Shown here: in pieces, positions 1-7,824 of the stretch
Numbering within the stretch: the stretch's first letter is position 1
Layout of the letters: the number at the start of each line of letters is the position of its first letter
Source: JBBDST01 sp040904765
GTDB lineage: Bacteria; Actinomycetota; Nitriliruptoria; Nitriliruptorales; Nitriliruptoraceae
Length of the DNA stretch: 64,000 nt
NCBI GenBank assembly: GCA_040904765.1
Contig: JBBDST010000026.1
Location: 1 to 64,000, forward strand
Reading direction: 5' to 3'
Notes under the pieces: model-generated
What the model saw: only the letters and a program-made list of their open reading frames with translations
Database searches by the model: none
What the model was told of the DNA's origin: nothing
Made by a program: the position numbers and the translations under genes

Positions 1-38
1 TACGTGTATGACGAGTGATATGAGATCGGGCAGCTGAC

Positions 39-266
39 GTGTTCTCGGAACAGACCGACCCGTCACTGCCGTCGCTTGAGGGCTACATTGCCAAACGCGT
101 TCCGACCTTTCGGGCGTTAAAAACGTATGTATGTCCGGAATGTCAGAACACGGTGAACCGCAACGTCGGCCACGTCGTAATCTGGCCTGACGGGTATGTC
201 GATCTGCGGCGCCACTGGCATCATCACTGTTGGCGGCTGGCCGTTTCGCGGGGACGCGTCGTCTAA
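39..266 (+). CDS. Small zinc-binding actinobacterial protein (75 aa)
   Basis: The protein has a C32-P-E-C35 knuckle, then a conserved 'GHVV.WPDG' stretch, then a His/Cys cluster (H59, H61-H63, C64, W65). This Cys-X2-Cys plus His-rich-Cys layout fits one zinc site and matches a widespread small actinobacterial family often mislabelled 'ATP/GTP-binding protein'; no nucleotide-binding motif is visible. The start is the only possible one: in-frame stops lie at positions 9 and 21 and GTG 39 is the first start after them. It ends 19 bp before the next gene, so the two may be co-transcribed. Function is unknown. Confidence 0.7.
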   Translation: MFSEQTDPSLPSLEGYIAKRVPTFRALKTYVCPECQNTVNRNVGHVVIWPDGYVDLRRHWHHHCWRLAVSRGRVV

Positions 267-285
267 AACGTTTGGAGTGCACGGT

Positions 286-1167
286 ATGGCAGCAAAGTCA
301 GGGACAAAAGACCGGTCCACTTTCGCGCGACGTCAACGGCGCAACCGGGCGATCATTATCGGCATGGTGGTTGTGTTAGCCGTGTCATTGGCCGCCCCGC
401 TGGTCACCGCAACGTTGTCGCGCTCAGCTGATACAACGTCAGCTAGCCAGGAAGCAACGGAAGGCCCGTGCGGTGCTTTGCCCGATGACGTGCCCAAGAT
501 CGCTGCCGTGGTGTATGACGAGCCGTTCGGGTTGGTAGTTGACCCCAACCGCAGTTACACAGCCGTGCTTGAAACGACATGCGGCGACATCACAGTCGAT
601 CTGGATGCGCAAAGTGCACCGTTGGCAGTGAGCAATCTGCTGATGCTTGCTGGCGACGGCTATTACGACGGGGTGCTGTTTCACCGTGTGCTTCCCGGGT
701 TCGTGTTGCAAGCAGGAGACCCTGCCGGTACTGGCTGTGGGCAAGATGACTGCACCCAGGCCGGGTTTGATCCGAACGCTCCGACATTCCCCGGCTACCG
801 GTTTGACGATGAACTCGACACCGCCCAAGCGCTGTATCGCGTCACCCGTGACGAACAGATCGAAGAACTCATCGCACAAGGTGTGATCGATCAAGACGAA
901 CTCGACGACGAACTGCGTGACTCGGTACCGTCGGGTTACCCGCGCGGTGTCTTAGCGATGGCAAACGCCGGACCAAACACCAACGGGTCACAGTTTTTTA
1001 TCACCCTTGGCGAACCGACCTACCTGCCAGGACCACAGTTCACCGTGTTTGGTGAAGTTACTGGCGGCTTTGACGTACTCGAGCGAATTGCAGCCTCGCC
1101 TACCGACGAGTTGGACCGGCCGCGCACTGCAGTGGCGCTGTATCGCATTGTGGTGTCTGCCGGCTAA
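286..1167 (+). CDS. Membrane-anchored cyclophilin-type peptidyl-prolyl isomerase
   Basis: Peptidyl-prolyl cis-trans isomerase of the cyclophilin family, probably working outside the membrane on secreted proteins. A basic N-terminus (residues 10-21) is followed by one hydrophobic segment at about 22-44, then a linker and the cyclophilin domain. Core motifs are present: 'FHRV' with the catalytic Arg, 'LQAGDP', 'NAGPNTNGSQFFI' and 'FGEV'. An insertion of about 60 residues with two Cys and an acidic helix sits between the GDP-GTG loop and the 'MANAGP' motif. ATG 286 is chosen because GGAG lies about 10 nt upstream; an in-frame ATG at 196 has no such site. A second, soluble cyclophilin follows directly. 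Confidence 0.88.
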   Translation: MAAKSGTKDRSTFARRQRRNRAIIIGMVVVLAVSLAAPLVTATLSRSADTTSASQEATEGPCGALPDDVPKIAAVVYDEPFGLVVDPNRSYTAVLETTCGDITVDLDAQSAPLAVSNLLMLAGDGYYDGVLFHRVLPGFVLQAGDPAGTGCGQDDCTQAGFDPNAPTFPGYRFDDELDTAQALYRVTRDEQIEELIAQGVIDQDELDDELRDSVPSGYPRGVLAMANAGPNTNGSQFFITLGEPTYLPGPQFTVFGEVTGGFDVLERIAASPTDELDRPRTAVALYRIVVSAG

Positions 1168-1237
1168 CGGGCAGGTCAGCCGTCGCATGAACGGCGTACT
1201 GTAACGATCTCTCATCCCGAAGAAAAAGGAGCGCCAC

Positions 1238-1753
1238 GTGGCGACCCAGTATCCCAACCCGCCAGCAATGCAGCTTGACACGACCAAGTCGTATAAGGCT
1301 GTGTTGGACACCAACAAAGGCACGATCACCGTCAAGTTGTTTGCTGACGAAGCACCCAACACGGTGAACAACTTCGTCTTTTTGGCCCGTGAAGGATTCT
1401 ACGACGGTGTGATTTTTCACCGTGTGATCTCTGGGTTCATGATTCAAGGTGGCGACCCAACGGGAACCGGCACGGGTGGTCCGGGATACCGCTTTGCGGA
1501 TGAACTTGATGCGGCACGGAAACACGGTTACAAGATGGGGACGCTGGCGATGGCAAACGCCGGACCCAACACTAACGGCTCACAGTTTTTCATCATGCAT
1601 GTCGATTATGGTCTGCCACCGCAGTATGCGGTGTTTGGCAAGACCATCGACGGCCTTGACGTGATCGATGAGATCGCCAGCACAGCAACCGCAGCGAGCG
1701 ACCGTCCACTTGACGACGTGATGATCAACTCGGTGACGATCACCGAAGAATAG
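1238..1753 (+). CDS. Cytoplasmic cyclophilin-type peptidyl-prolyl isomerase
   Basis: Single-domain cyclophilin of 171 aa that catalyses cis-trans isomerisation of prolyl bonds. FHRV lies at residues 60-63 (catalytic Arg62), Gln70 in 'IQGGDP' follows, and 'NAGPNTNGSQFFI' closes the active-site face. There is no signal peptide or membrane segment, unlike the homologue immediately upstream. GTG 1238 is preceded by a clear AAAAAGGA site. The pair of one anchored and one soluble cyclophilin in tandem is common in actinobacteria and suggests duplication. The stop codon abuts the stop of the opposite-strand gene at 1754 with no spacer. Confidence 0.93.
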   Translation: MATQYPNPPAMQLDTTKSYKAVLDTNKGTITVKLFADEAPNTVNNFVFLAREGFYDGVIFHRVISGFMIQGGDPTGTGTGGPGYRFADELDAARKHGYKMGTLAMANAGPNTNGSQFFIMHVDYGLPPQYAVFGKTIDGLDVIDEIASTATAASDRPLDDVMINSVTITEE

Positions 1754-2188
1754 TTAGCTTTGGGGCGGTGGCGGCGGACCGTCGTCTGCCGCCCCTTTAG
1801 CATCATCGCCAGGCCATGGCGGCAGTTCAGAGAGGTCGACCGGTTTCGGTCGTTCACCCAAGTCGTAGTCGCGCATCCGTTTGGGATAGCCAACTTTCGC
1901 CGCGTCATACAGCGGGATCTCTAAGCGTGTACACAAGTGGCGTGCCGCGTCAGCGTTCTCAAGTGGTCGACGCAAATATTCACCGTCGTCGGCAACGAGC
2001 AGCAGCGTGGTCGAATACACAGCTGTGCGCGGTTCAACAAATGCTTCAACGCCACGTCTGGATCCGGCGAAGCGTTCAAGTTCTTGGGTTGCTTGACTTG
2101 AAGGCTGGGTACGTTTGGTGGCGCTACGAGATGACGTTTTTGGTTTCTCGCCACGCATCCACTGGCGGAGACGATCAAACAGGGCCAC
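1754..2188 (-). CDS. Conserved hypothetical protein, low-complexity tails
   Basis: 144 aa, no recognised catalytic motif. The N-terminus (residues 1-40) is basic and Ser/Thr-rich, the middle (about 45-115) has a compact pattern with 'EPRTAVYSTTLLLVADDGEY.RRP' and 'IPLYDAAKVGYPKRMRDYD', and the C-terminus is acidic and ends in a run of prolines. The middle block resembles conserved actinobacterial proteins of unknown function. It converges on the cyclophilin gene with zero spacing and is followed upstream by the epimerase gene on the same strand. Coding-like codon use on this strand supports it being real. Confidence 0.7.
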   Translation of the reverse strand: MALFDRLRQWMRGEKPKTSSRSATKRTQPSSQATQELERFAGSRRGVEAFVEPRTAVYSTTLLLVADDGEYLRRPLENADAARHLCTRLEIPLYDAAKVGYPKRMRDYDLGERPKPVDLSELPPWPGDDAKGAADDGPPPPPQS

Positions 2189-2236
2189 AGAGAACTTTCT
2201 GACGCGTGTATCGCAGATAATTTTTAGGCTAGCGGG

Positions 2237-2659
2237 TCAATGTGCCGTGTGAGAGGGGTCATCCTGTACTAACTCTACGAGCACCCCGTCAACACTTTTC
2301 GGGTGAACGAATGCGATGGTGTGACCCCCGCCGCCGCGCCGTGGCGCTTCGTCGATCAAACGGATCCCTTCGTCACGCAAATGAGCGAGCGTGTCAGCGA
2401 CATCTGCGACACCGAAACCTAAATGATGCAAGCCAGGACCGTTTTTCTGGAGGAAACGTCCTACGGGAGAGTCGTCTCGGGTCGGTTGCAACAGTTGGAT
2501 GTACACGCCGTTGACGTTGATCATCGCTTCTTCAATGCCGTCAGACTCAACCACTTCACGCGATTGGGCAACGAGGCCAAACGCACGTTGAAACAGTTCA
2601 AGGGTTGCGTCTAAATCTTCGACAGCGATCGCGATCTGGTCAATGCGGGAGACAGTCAT
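2237..2659 (-). CDS. mce: Methylmalonyl-CoA epimerase
   Basis: Interconverts (R)- and (S)-methylmalonyl-CoA in propionyl-CoA breakdown. The protein has two VOC (glyoxalase-fold) repeats. Expected metal ligands by family comparison are Gln in 'YIQLLQP', His in 'GPGLHHLGF' and Glu in 'GVLVELVQ', all present; the first ligand, usually His in 'IDHI.IAV', reads Gln here ('RIDQIAIAV'). ATG 2659 has AGGAG about 7 nt upstream; the longer reading frame to 2770 is not needed. It is divergent from a thiolase, and the mutase chaperone gene meaB lies 1.4 kb away, which supports the assignment. The mutase itself is outside the window. Confidence 0.88.
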   Translation of the reverse strand: MTVSRIDQIAIAVEDLDATLELFQRAFGLVAQSREVVESDGIEEAMINVNGVYIQLLQPTRDDSPVGRFLQKNGPGLHHLGFGVADVADTLAHLRDEGIRLIDEAPRRGGGGHTIAFVHPKSVDGVLVELVQDDPSHTAH

Positions 2660-2766
2660 GGCACACTCCTCATTCTCATTGATGCGCACCAACCTAGGCG
2701 CTGAAGCGTCTACGCTCATAGTCACGCGTTGCGCATAGGAGTCAGTGTATGGCTGCGTGACGTGAA

Positions 2767-2785
2767 TCAATATCGCTCAATATCG
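2767..2785. repeat. Two 9-nt direct repeats before thiolase
   Basis: TCAATATCG occurs twice with a 10-nt period (2767-2775 and 2777-2785), directly ahead of the thiolase ribosome binding site and inside the epimerase/thiolase divergent region. A helical-turn period suggests a possible regulator site, but two copies of a short AT-rich word could also be chance. Confidence 0.3.
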
Positions 2786-2806
2786 TTACTTGTGAAGGAG
2801 TTCGCT

Positions 2807-3988
2807 GTGCGCGACGCCGTTATTGTGGGTTATTCTCGGACACCAGTCGGAAAATTTGGGGGCGCGTTTGCGAACCGTTCCGCTGTTGAACTTGGCGGCG
2901 ACGCCATCAAAGGTGCGCTTACTCACGCGGACCTGCCTGCTGACGCAGTGGATTATGTCGCGTTTGGGCACGTGCTTCAGGCCGGTCTTGGCCAGATCAC
3001 AGCCCGTCAGGCAGCTCTCAACGGCGGTATCGCAATGGGTGTTCCTGCCGAAACGATCAACAAGGTGTGTATCTCTTCGATGACCGCGCTGTCGCGTGCC
3101 CGTGACTTGGTGCGATTGGGCGAATATGACGTGGTGATAGCGGGCGGCATGGAATCGATGTCGCGTGCCCCCTACGTGCTTGACCGGGCCCGCTTTGGGT
3201 TGCGTATGGGCGACGCCACGCTGGTAGACGTGATGATGCATGACGGGTTGACTTGTGCGTTTGACCGTGTGTCGATGGGTGTCGCGACTGAGCAGTATCA
3301 AAAGCCGAAAAATATTTCCCGCCAGCAACAAGATGAGATCGCTGCTCGCTCGCACGCGTTGGCGCATGCAGCTCAAGAACGTGGCACGTTCGCACGTGAA
3401 ATCACTCCTGTGCGTTTGCCGCAACGACGCGGTGATGACATTACGGTCAGCGTTGATGAAGGTGTCCGTGTCGAAACAACCGTAGAGTCGTTGGGCAAGC
3501 TACGACCGGCGTTTGCCGCTGATGGCACGGTGACAGCCGGAAATGCATCTCAGATCTCTGACGGTGCCGCGGCCGTGGTCGTCACTTCGCGCGAACATGC
3601 CGAGCAACTCGGATTGCCGGTGCTGGCCGAACTCACCGGCTGGGCGAGCGTGTCGGGACCTGACCCGTCGCTGCTGCTGCAGCCAGCCAACGCGATCCGT
3701 GCCGCAAGTGCACGTCTGGGCGTGGAAGCGGACAGTTTTGACTTGTACGAAATTAACGAGGCGTTCGCCTCAGTCGTCGCAGCCTCAGTGGCCGACCTTG
3801 GCGTGTCGCTTGATGTCGTGAACGCCAACGGTGGTGGGATCGCGATGGGTCATCCGATCGGCGCATCCGGCGCACGGATCGTGATTAGTCTGATCAACCA
3901 ACTCACTGAACGTGGTGGTGGTAGTGGTGCGGCAGCGTTGTGCGGCGGTGGCGGTCAAGGCGAAGCAGTAACGGTACGTGTTGCGTAA
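2807..3988 (+). CDS. Acetyl-CoA C-acetyltransferase (thiolase)
   Basis: Thiolase of 393 aa, expected to form or cleave acetoacetyl-CoA or other 3-ketoacyl-CoAs. The nucleophile is Cys88 in 'NKVCISSM', the catalytic His lies in 'GGGIAMGHPIGASG', and the second catalytic Cys is Cys379 in 'ALCGGGGQG'; 'NEAF' is also present. All family hallmarks are intact and the length is typical. The start is GTG 2807 with GAAGGAG upstream; the longer frame from 2729 would enter the divergent promoter region. It is divergent from the epimerase and is followed 26 bp later by meaB, so short-chain acyl-CoA metabolism is the likely theme. Substrate range cannot be read from sequence. Confidence 0.92.
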   Translation: MRDAVIVGYSRTPVGKFGGAFANRSAVELGGDAIKGALTHADLPADAVDYVAFGHVLQAGLGQITARQAALNGGIAMGVPAETINKVCISSMTALSRARDLVRLGEYDVVIAGGMESMSRAPYVLDRARFGLRMGDATLVDVMMHDGLTCAFDRVSMGVATEQYQKPKNISRQQQDEIAARSHALAHAAQERGTFAREITPVRLPQRRGDDITVSVDEGVRVETTVESLGKLRPAFAADGTVTAGNASQISDGAAAVVVTSREHAEQLGLPVLAELTGWASVSGPDPSLLLQPANAIRAASARLGVEADSFDLYEINEAFASVVAASVADLGVSLDVVNANGGGIAMGHPIGASGARIVISLINQLTERGGGSGAAALCGGGGQGEAVTVRVA

Positions 3989-4014
3989 CGGTCAGTGACG
4001 CTGGTTAAGGTGGA

Positions 4015-5001
4015 ATGAGCATGATTGACCCCAAGGAACTGGTGGCAAACGCCAAGGCGGGTGACCGTCGCGCGCTTGCCCGCCTGCTCACTGTGGTCGA
4101 AGATGCTGACCCAAAACGGCTCCGTCAGATCATTGCTGACCTGTATGCCGACACGGGAACTGCACGTGTGATCGGCATTACCGGGTCGCCAGGGGTCGGT
4201 AAATCGACGCTGACGAACGCGCTGGCCATGACGTTACGTAAACAGCAACGACGGGTCGCAATTTTGGCGATCGACCCGTCCTCGCCGTTCTCTGGCGGGG
4301 CGCTGCTTGGCGACCGGGTCAGAATGCAGGCGCACCACGGCGATCCGGACGTTTACATCCGTTCGATGGCCTCACGGGGCCATCTGGGCGGCTTGTCACT
4401 GGCTACCCCACAAGCCGTGCTCGTGTTGGATGCGGTCGGTTTTGACGACATCATCATCGAAACGGTTGGTGTCGGTCAATCAGAAGTCGATATTGCCGCC
4501 ACCGCAGATTCGACGCTCGTCGTGTTGGCTCCAGGTATGGGTGATGGGGTGCAGGCTGCGAAAGCTGGCATTCTTGAGATCGCCGACGTGCTGGTCATCA
4601 ACAAATCTGACCATATGGGCGCAGACCGTCTCCACTCGGAACTGGCAGGGATGCTTGATATCGCCAAAGATGGCGCAATCGGCGAATTAAGCCCCTGGAC
4701 GCCGCCAATTGCCCGTTGTGTTGGTATCGACGGGGAGGGAGTCGCAGCGCTCGTCGGTATCATCGACGACCACGGCACGCACCTTGACACCACATCATTT
4801 GGGGAAGACCGGCGACGACAACGTGCCGTCCAACTGCTGCGTGAACTGGTACTTGATGCTGTACGACGTCGGTTTATCGCCAGCGACGATGATTCCCGGT
4901 CTGTGTTGACTGAACTGGCACGCAAAGTTGCCGCCCGTGAACTTGACCCGTACACGGCCAGCGATCAACTGCTTGCCGATCTTGATTTAGTCAACGGTTG
5001 A
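4015..5001 (+). CDS. meaB: Methylmalonyl-CoA mutase-associated G-protein MeaB
   Basis: G3E-type P-loop GTPase (ArgK/MeaB family) that protects and reloads the B12-dependent methylmalonyl-CoA mutase. Walker A is 'GSPGVGKST' at residues 57-65, followed by 'DPSSPFSGGALLGDR', the switch region 'ETVGVGQSE' and the base-specificity motif 'NKSD'. The length of 328 aa is normal. It follows the thiolase by 26 bp and probably shares its transcript. The stop codon is the last thing before the assembly gap; its final 54 bases plus one are repeated after the gap. No mutase subunit is in the window. Confidence 0.93.
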   Translation: MSMIDPKELVANAKAGDRRALARLLTVVEDADPKRLRQIIADLYADTGTARVIGITGSPGVGKSTLTNALAMTLRKQQRRVAILAIDPSSPFSGGALLGDRVRMQAHHGDPDVYIRSMASRGHLGGLSLATPQAVLVLDAVGFDDIIIETVGVGQSEVDIAATADSTLVVLAPGMGDGVQAAKAGILEIADVLVINKSDHMGADRLHSELAGMLDIAKDGAIGELSPWTPPIARCVGIDGEGVAALVGIIDDHGTHLDTTSFGEDRRRQRAVQLLRELVLDAVRRRFIASDDDSRSVLTELARKVAARELDPYTASDQLLADLDLVNG

Positions 5002-5002
5002 G

Positions 5003-5102
5003 NNNNNNNNNNNNNNNNNNNNNNNNNNNNNNNNNNNNNNNNNNNNNNNNNNNNNNNNNNNNNNNNNNNNNNNNNNNNNNNNNNNNNNNNNNNNNNNNNN
5101 NN
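5003..5102. other. Assembly gap (100 N) with 55-bp flanking duplication
   Basis: Exactly 100 unknown bases. The 55 bases before the gap (4948-5002, the 3' end of meaB) are repeated exactly after it (5103-5157). This is the footprint of two contigs that overlap by a fixed length and were scaffolded without merging the overlap. If merged, meaB would end about 7 bp before the convergent stop at 5164. Confidence 0.97.
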
Positions 5103-5163
5103 CCGTACACGGCCAGCGATCAACTGCTTGCCGATCTTGATTTAGTCAACGGTTGAGTCCAGT

Positions 5164-5961
5164 TCAAAGCTCAGTTGTGGGTTCTTCAGGCTCTGCTGGG
5201 TCAGTTGTGGGTTCTTCAGGCTCTGTTGGGTCAGTTGTGGGTTCTTCAGGCTCTGCTGGGTCAGTTGTGGGTTCTTCAGGCTCTGTTGGGTCAGGTTCTT
5301 CGGATGTATCTTCGTTGTTGTTGGCATCGTTGGGTGCCGTTGGGCTGCCCTCGTCTGTTGCCGGAGGACTTGATTGTTGCGCCCGTTGGTCGTCGTCACT
5401 TAGTGGAGGGAGCGGAATCACTGGGACAGTGACTATTTCTGGCTCAATCGCAGGGGGGTCCAGTGCCGGCTGGTCATCAGCCGTCGGCTCATACACGGTT
5501 GCAATCAGGGTGTCTGCTTCACGTTGAGGCGTTTGGAACTGAATCAGCCCATAGAGGCCACCAAGCAGCAAAATGACGCTGATGCCGACAACCCGGACCG
5601 GTCGAGAAAGAGAGATGAAAGGTCTACGTCCTTGCGGCCATAGGGGCGCAAGATCGGTCCAGAGCCGATCGAGATCATGGTCGAGTGACGACAATTGGGT
5701 CGAGGTTTGCTGCTGTCTGTTGGCCTGTCGCCGACGTGTCTGGGCGAGTTGAAGCAGCCAGGCGTTGACATCAGTTGGGGTCGCACCGTCATGCAGTTCA
5801 CGCATTGCAAGCGTGTAGATGGCGCGGAGGTCATTATGGTGGTCTTTGCTGGCAGGCAAGGATGCCGCCAGGTCAGGTGCGGTGCGTGCAATTAATGCTG
5901 CAAATGCGTTGCGGTCCCCAGCTGAAGCTGTGGCTACGAGTGCAGTGTCGCTGCTAGTCAC
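5164..5961 (-). CDS. Single-pass membrane protein with sigma-like N-terminus and repeat tail
   Basis: 265 aa from GTG 5961, which has GGAGG six bases upstream. Residues 8-80 resemble a worn ECF sigma region 2 ('SAGDRNAFAALIARTAPDLA' then 'VNAWLLQLAQTRRR'), but no region 4 is present, so sigma activity is unlikely. One transmembrane segment spans about 122-142. The rest (143-265) is acidic, rich in Pro, Glu, Thr and Asp, and ends in a tandem repeat of the decapeptide DP(A/T)EPEEPTT. The tail would be extracellular if the N-terminus is cytoplasmic. The repeat lies next to the assembly gap, so its copy number is uncertain. Possibly a membrane-bound regulator; function unknown. Confidence 0.72.
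   Translation of the reverse strand: MTSSDTALVATASAGDRNAFAALIARTAPDLAASLPASKDHHNDLRAIYTLAMRELHDGATPTDVNAWLLQLAQTRRRQANRQQQTSTQLSSLDHDLDRLWTDLAPLWPQGRRPFISLSRPVRVVGISVILLLGGLYGLIQFQTPQREADTLIATVYEPTADDQPALDPPAIEPEIVTVPVIPLPPLSDDDQRAQQSSPPATDEGSPTAPNDANNNEDTSEEPDPTEPEEPTTDPAEPEEPTTDPTEPEEPTTDPAEPEEPTTEL
5171..5290. repeat. 30-bp coding tandem repeat, four copies
   Basis: Four head-to-tail 30-bp units at 5171, 5201, 5231 and 5261 are identical except for one base in each unit that alternates C, T, C, T, giving a 60-bp higher-order unit present twice. A partial unit follows. On the minus strand the units encode ten-residue acidic/proline repeats in the tail of the membrane protein. The alternation suggests a recent duplication of a two-unit block. 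Confidence 0.95.
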
Positions 5962-5993
5962 GGTGACCTCCGATACGTGCAAGATAACCGAAA

Positions 5994-6797
5994 ATGGCCG
6001 CTACTCTGCTCGCCGTGCCTGTGCTCATCTGTGGCGCGTCCACCACGGTGGGACGCCAAATCGCCCACAACCTCCTTGATGAAGGAGGTGAAGTTCGCCT
6101 GTTTAGTGTCGGTGATGTCGCAGCGTTGCGGCAACAAGGCGCATTCGTATCGCACGGAACTTGGGATGATGAAGGCCGCCTTGAAGCGGCGCTAACTGAT
6201 GTGCACACGCTAGTTTTTGTGCCTCATGGGCTTGCTTGGCCGGCTGATCGCATTTCTGCTGCAGCCAAGGTGTGCGCGACGGCCGCAACCAATGCGGGCG
6301 TCAAACGGGTCATCATGGTGTCCGCATTAGGAGCATCCCGGTCTTGTGAACCCCATCGGGTTGCGTTGGCTCAAGCTGAACGCCACCTCGCGTTAGTGCC
6401 CGCTCCAACCTTGATTATGCGCAGCAATCTGGTGCAGTCACCACGTCTTATTGACGCGCTCCTCACGGCCGATCTTGACGGGCTTGATGAGGTGATAGTG
6501 ACCCCAATCACTGTTGATGATGTCGCGGCGTTGGTTGTGGCGTATGACCAAGCACGTGCAGACAGCCGTGATGGAACACTGGTTGTGCGCTGTGAAGGCA
6601 CCACTGCGATGCCGTTTGGTGCGTACCGCAACGCGCTACGGCAACGCTACGGGGCGCAAGGACGGGTTGGCCGCAGACTCTTAAGCCCAAGCGAAACGTC
6701 GGCTTTACAGATGTTTATCGCCGACGGTTTTCAAGACGATGATGCCGACGTTGACGGTTTTGCGTTAGCAGGGCTGCACCCCAGCACAACCGTGTGA
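5994..6797 (+). CDS. NAD(P)-binding protein, NmrA-like atypical SDR
   Basis: 267 aa. The N-terminus carries a Rossmann start ('LICGASTTVGRQIAHNLLDEG') close to the GXXGXXG pattern of atypical short-chain dehydrogenases, then strand-helix repeats including 'VHTLVFVPHG' and 'GVKRVIMVSALGAS'. The classical YxxxK pair is not evident, as in NmrA-like redox sensors and isomerase-like members. Substrate is unknown. It starts 33 bp from the divergent membrane-protein gene. The ribosome binding site is weak, so the exact start among ATG 5994 and nearby GTGs is uncertain. Its end overlaps a hairpin shared with the convergent ilvC. Confidence 0.75.
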   Translation: MAATLLAVPVLICGASTTVGRQIAHNLLDEGGEVRLFSVGDVAALRQQGAFVSHGTWDDEGRLEAALTDVHTLVFVPHGLAWPADRISAAAKVCATAATNAGVKRVIMVSALGASRSCEPHRVALAQAERHLALVPAPTLIMRSNLVQSPRLIDALLTADLDGLDEVIVTPITVDDVAALVVAYDQARADSRDGTLVVRCEGTTAMPFGAYRNALRQRYGAQGRVGRRLLSPSETSALQMFIADGFQDDDADVDGFALAGLHPSTTV

Positions 6798-6808
6798 GGT
6801 GCAGCCCT
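6770..6808. terminator. Hairpin between convergent NmrA-like gene and ilvC
   Basis: An 11-bp perfect stem (6770-6780 with 6798-6808) and a 17-nt loop straddle the stop of the plus-strand gene and precede the ilvC stop. No clear U-run follows on either strand; the position between convergent stops suggests a bidirectional terminator. Confidence 0.5.
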
Positions 6809-6816
6809 AAACCGGC

Positions 6817-7824
6817 TTAGTAGTCTTCGCTTGGTGCTTCAAGGAATGGCATCATGGCGCGTAGTTGGCGACCAACCACTTCGATCTGGTGTTCTTTGCC
6901 GGCTTTACGACGAGCGGTGAAGTACTCGCCGCCTGATTCGATCTCGTTCATGAAGTTGTTCGCGAACGTGCCGTCTTGCACCTCGGTGAGGATTTGTTTC
7001 ATTTCACGTTTGGTGTCGTCGTTCACGATCCGCGGGCCCGAGACGTAGTCGCCATACTCGGCGGTGGTAGACACGGAGTAACGCATCCACGACAAGCCGC
7101 CTTCGTAGATCATGTCGACGATCAGTTTCAGTTCGTGCAGGCATTCGAAGTAGGCAGCTTCTGGCTGATAGCCCGCTTCCACCAGTGTTTCAAACGATGC
7201 CTGGATCAGGTGGCTGACACCACCACAAAGGACAGCCTGTTCACCAAAGAGGTCCGTTTCGGTCTCTTCTTTGAATGTGGTGAGCAGCACCCCGGCGCGA
7301 GTCAAACCAACCCCTGCGGCATATGCCTTACCAAGTTCAAGTGTGTCGCCGGAAGGATCTTGATGGACTGCGACGAGGCCTGGAACGCCTTGACCCTGCT
7401 CGTACATGCGACGGGCAATGTGGCCAGGTGATTTCGGTGCGGCCAAGAATACGGCAACGTCTTCAGGTGGAGTGATGAAACCGAAGTGGATGTTGAACCC
7501 GTGACCGAAAACGAGTGCATCGCCGGCGTTGACGGCTTCAGCTAATCCGTTCTGCCACATGCCTTTTTGGGCGGTGTCAGGTGTGAGCACCACAATCACG
7601 TCCGCTTCAGCTGCCGCTTCGTTAGTTTCTTTGACAACGAGACCGGCTTCTTCAGCGCGGGCCCGTGACGAGGAGCCGACCTGAAGTCCGACCCGAACGT
7701 CGACCCCTGAGTCACGCAGGTTGAGTGCGTGAGCGTGGCCCTGGCTCCCGTAGCCGAGGATTGCCACCTTTTTCGCTTGGATCAGCGAAAGGTCTGCGTC
7801 CTTGTCATAAAAAATCGTGGCCAT
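6817..7824 (-). CDS. ilvC: Ketol-acid reductoisomerase
   Basis: Second step of branched-chain amino acid synthesis: Mg2+-dependent alkyl migration and NADPH reduction of acetolactate or acetohydroxybutyrate. The class I length of 335 aa fits. The Rossmann motif 'GYGSQGHAHALNLRDSG' is near residues 25-41, and the metal-binding 'ETDLFGEQAVLCGG' supplies the Asp and Glu ligands. The start codon overlaps the stop of the upstream sigma gene (TAATG), and the AAGAGGAG ribosome binding site lies inside the last sigma codons, so translation is probably coupled. ilvB and ilvN are not nearby, which is unusual since ilvC often follows them. Confidence 0.97.
   Translation of the reverse strand: MATIFYDKDADLSLIQAKKVAILGYGSQGHAHALNLRDSGVDVRVGLQVGSSSRARAEEAGLVVKETNEAAAEADVIVVLTPDTAQKGMWQNGLAEAVNAGDALVFGHGFNIHFGFITPPEDVAVFLAAPKSPGHIARRMYEQGQGVPGLVAVHQDPSGDTLELGKAYAAGVGLTRAGVLLTTFKEETETDLFGEQAVLCGGVSHLIQASFETLVEAGYQPEAAYFECLHELKLIVDMIYEGGLSWMRYSVSTTAEYGDYVSGPRIVNDDTKREMKQILTEVQDGTFANNFMNEIESGGEYFTARRKAGKEHQIEVVGRQLRAMMPFLEAPSEDY

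Noticed and set aside
439..894. 151-codon minus-strand frame
   Set aside because: It is antisense to the clear cyclophilin gene and has no family similarity.
4948..5157. 55-bp direct repeat flanking unknown sequence, possible integration site
   Set aside because: It is an exact fixed-length contig overlap around a 100-N spacer, and the repeated sequence is the 3' end of meaB.
5171..5290. 30-bp repeats that might suggest a CRISPR array
   Set aside because: Units are contiguous with no spacers, in frame and coding; no cas genes are near.
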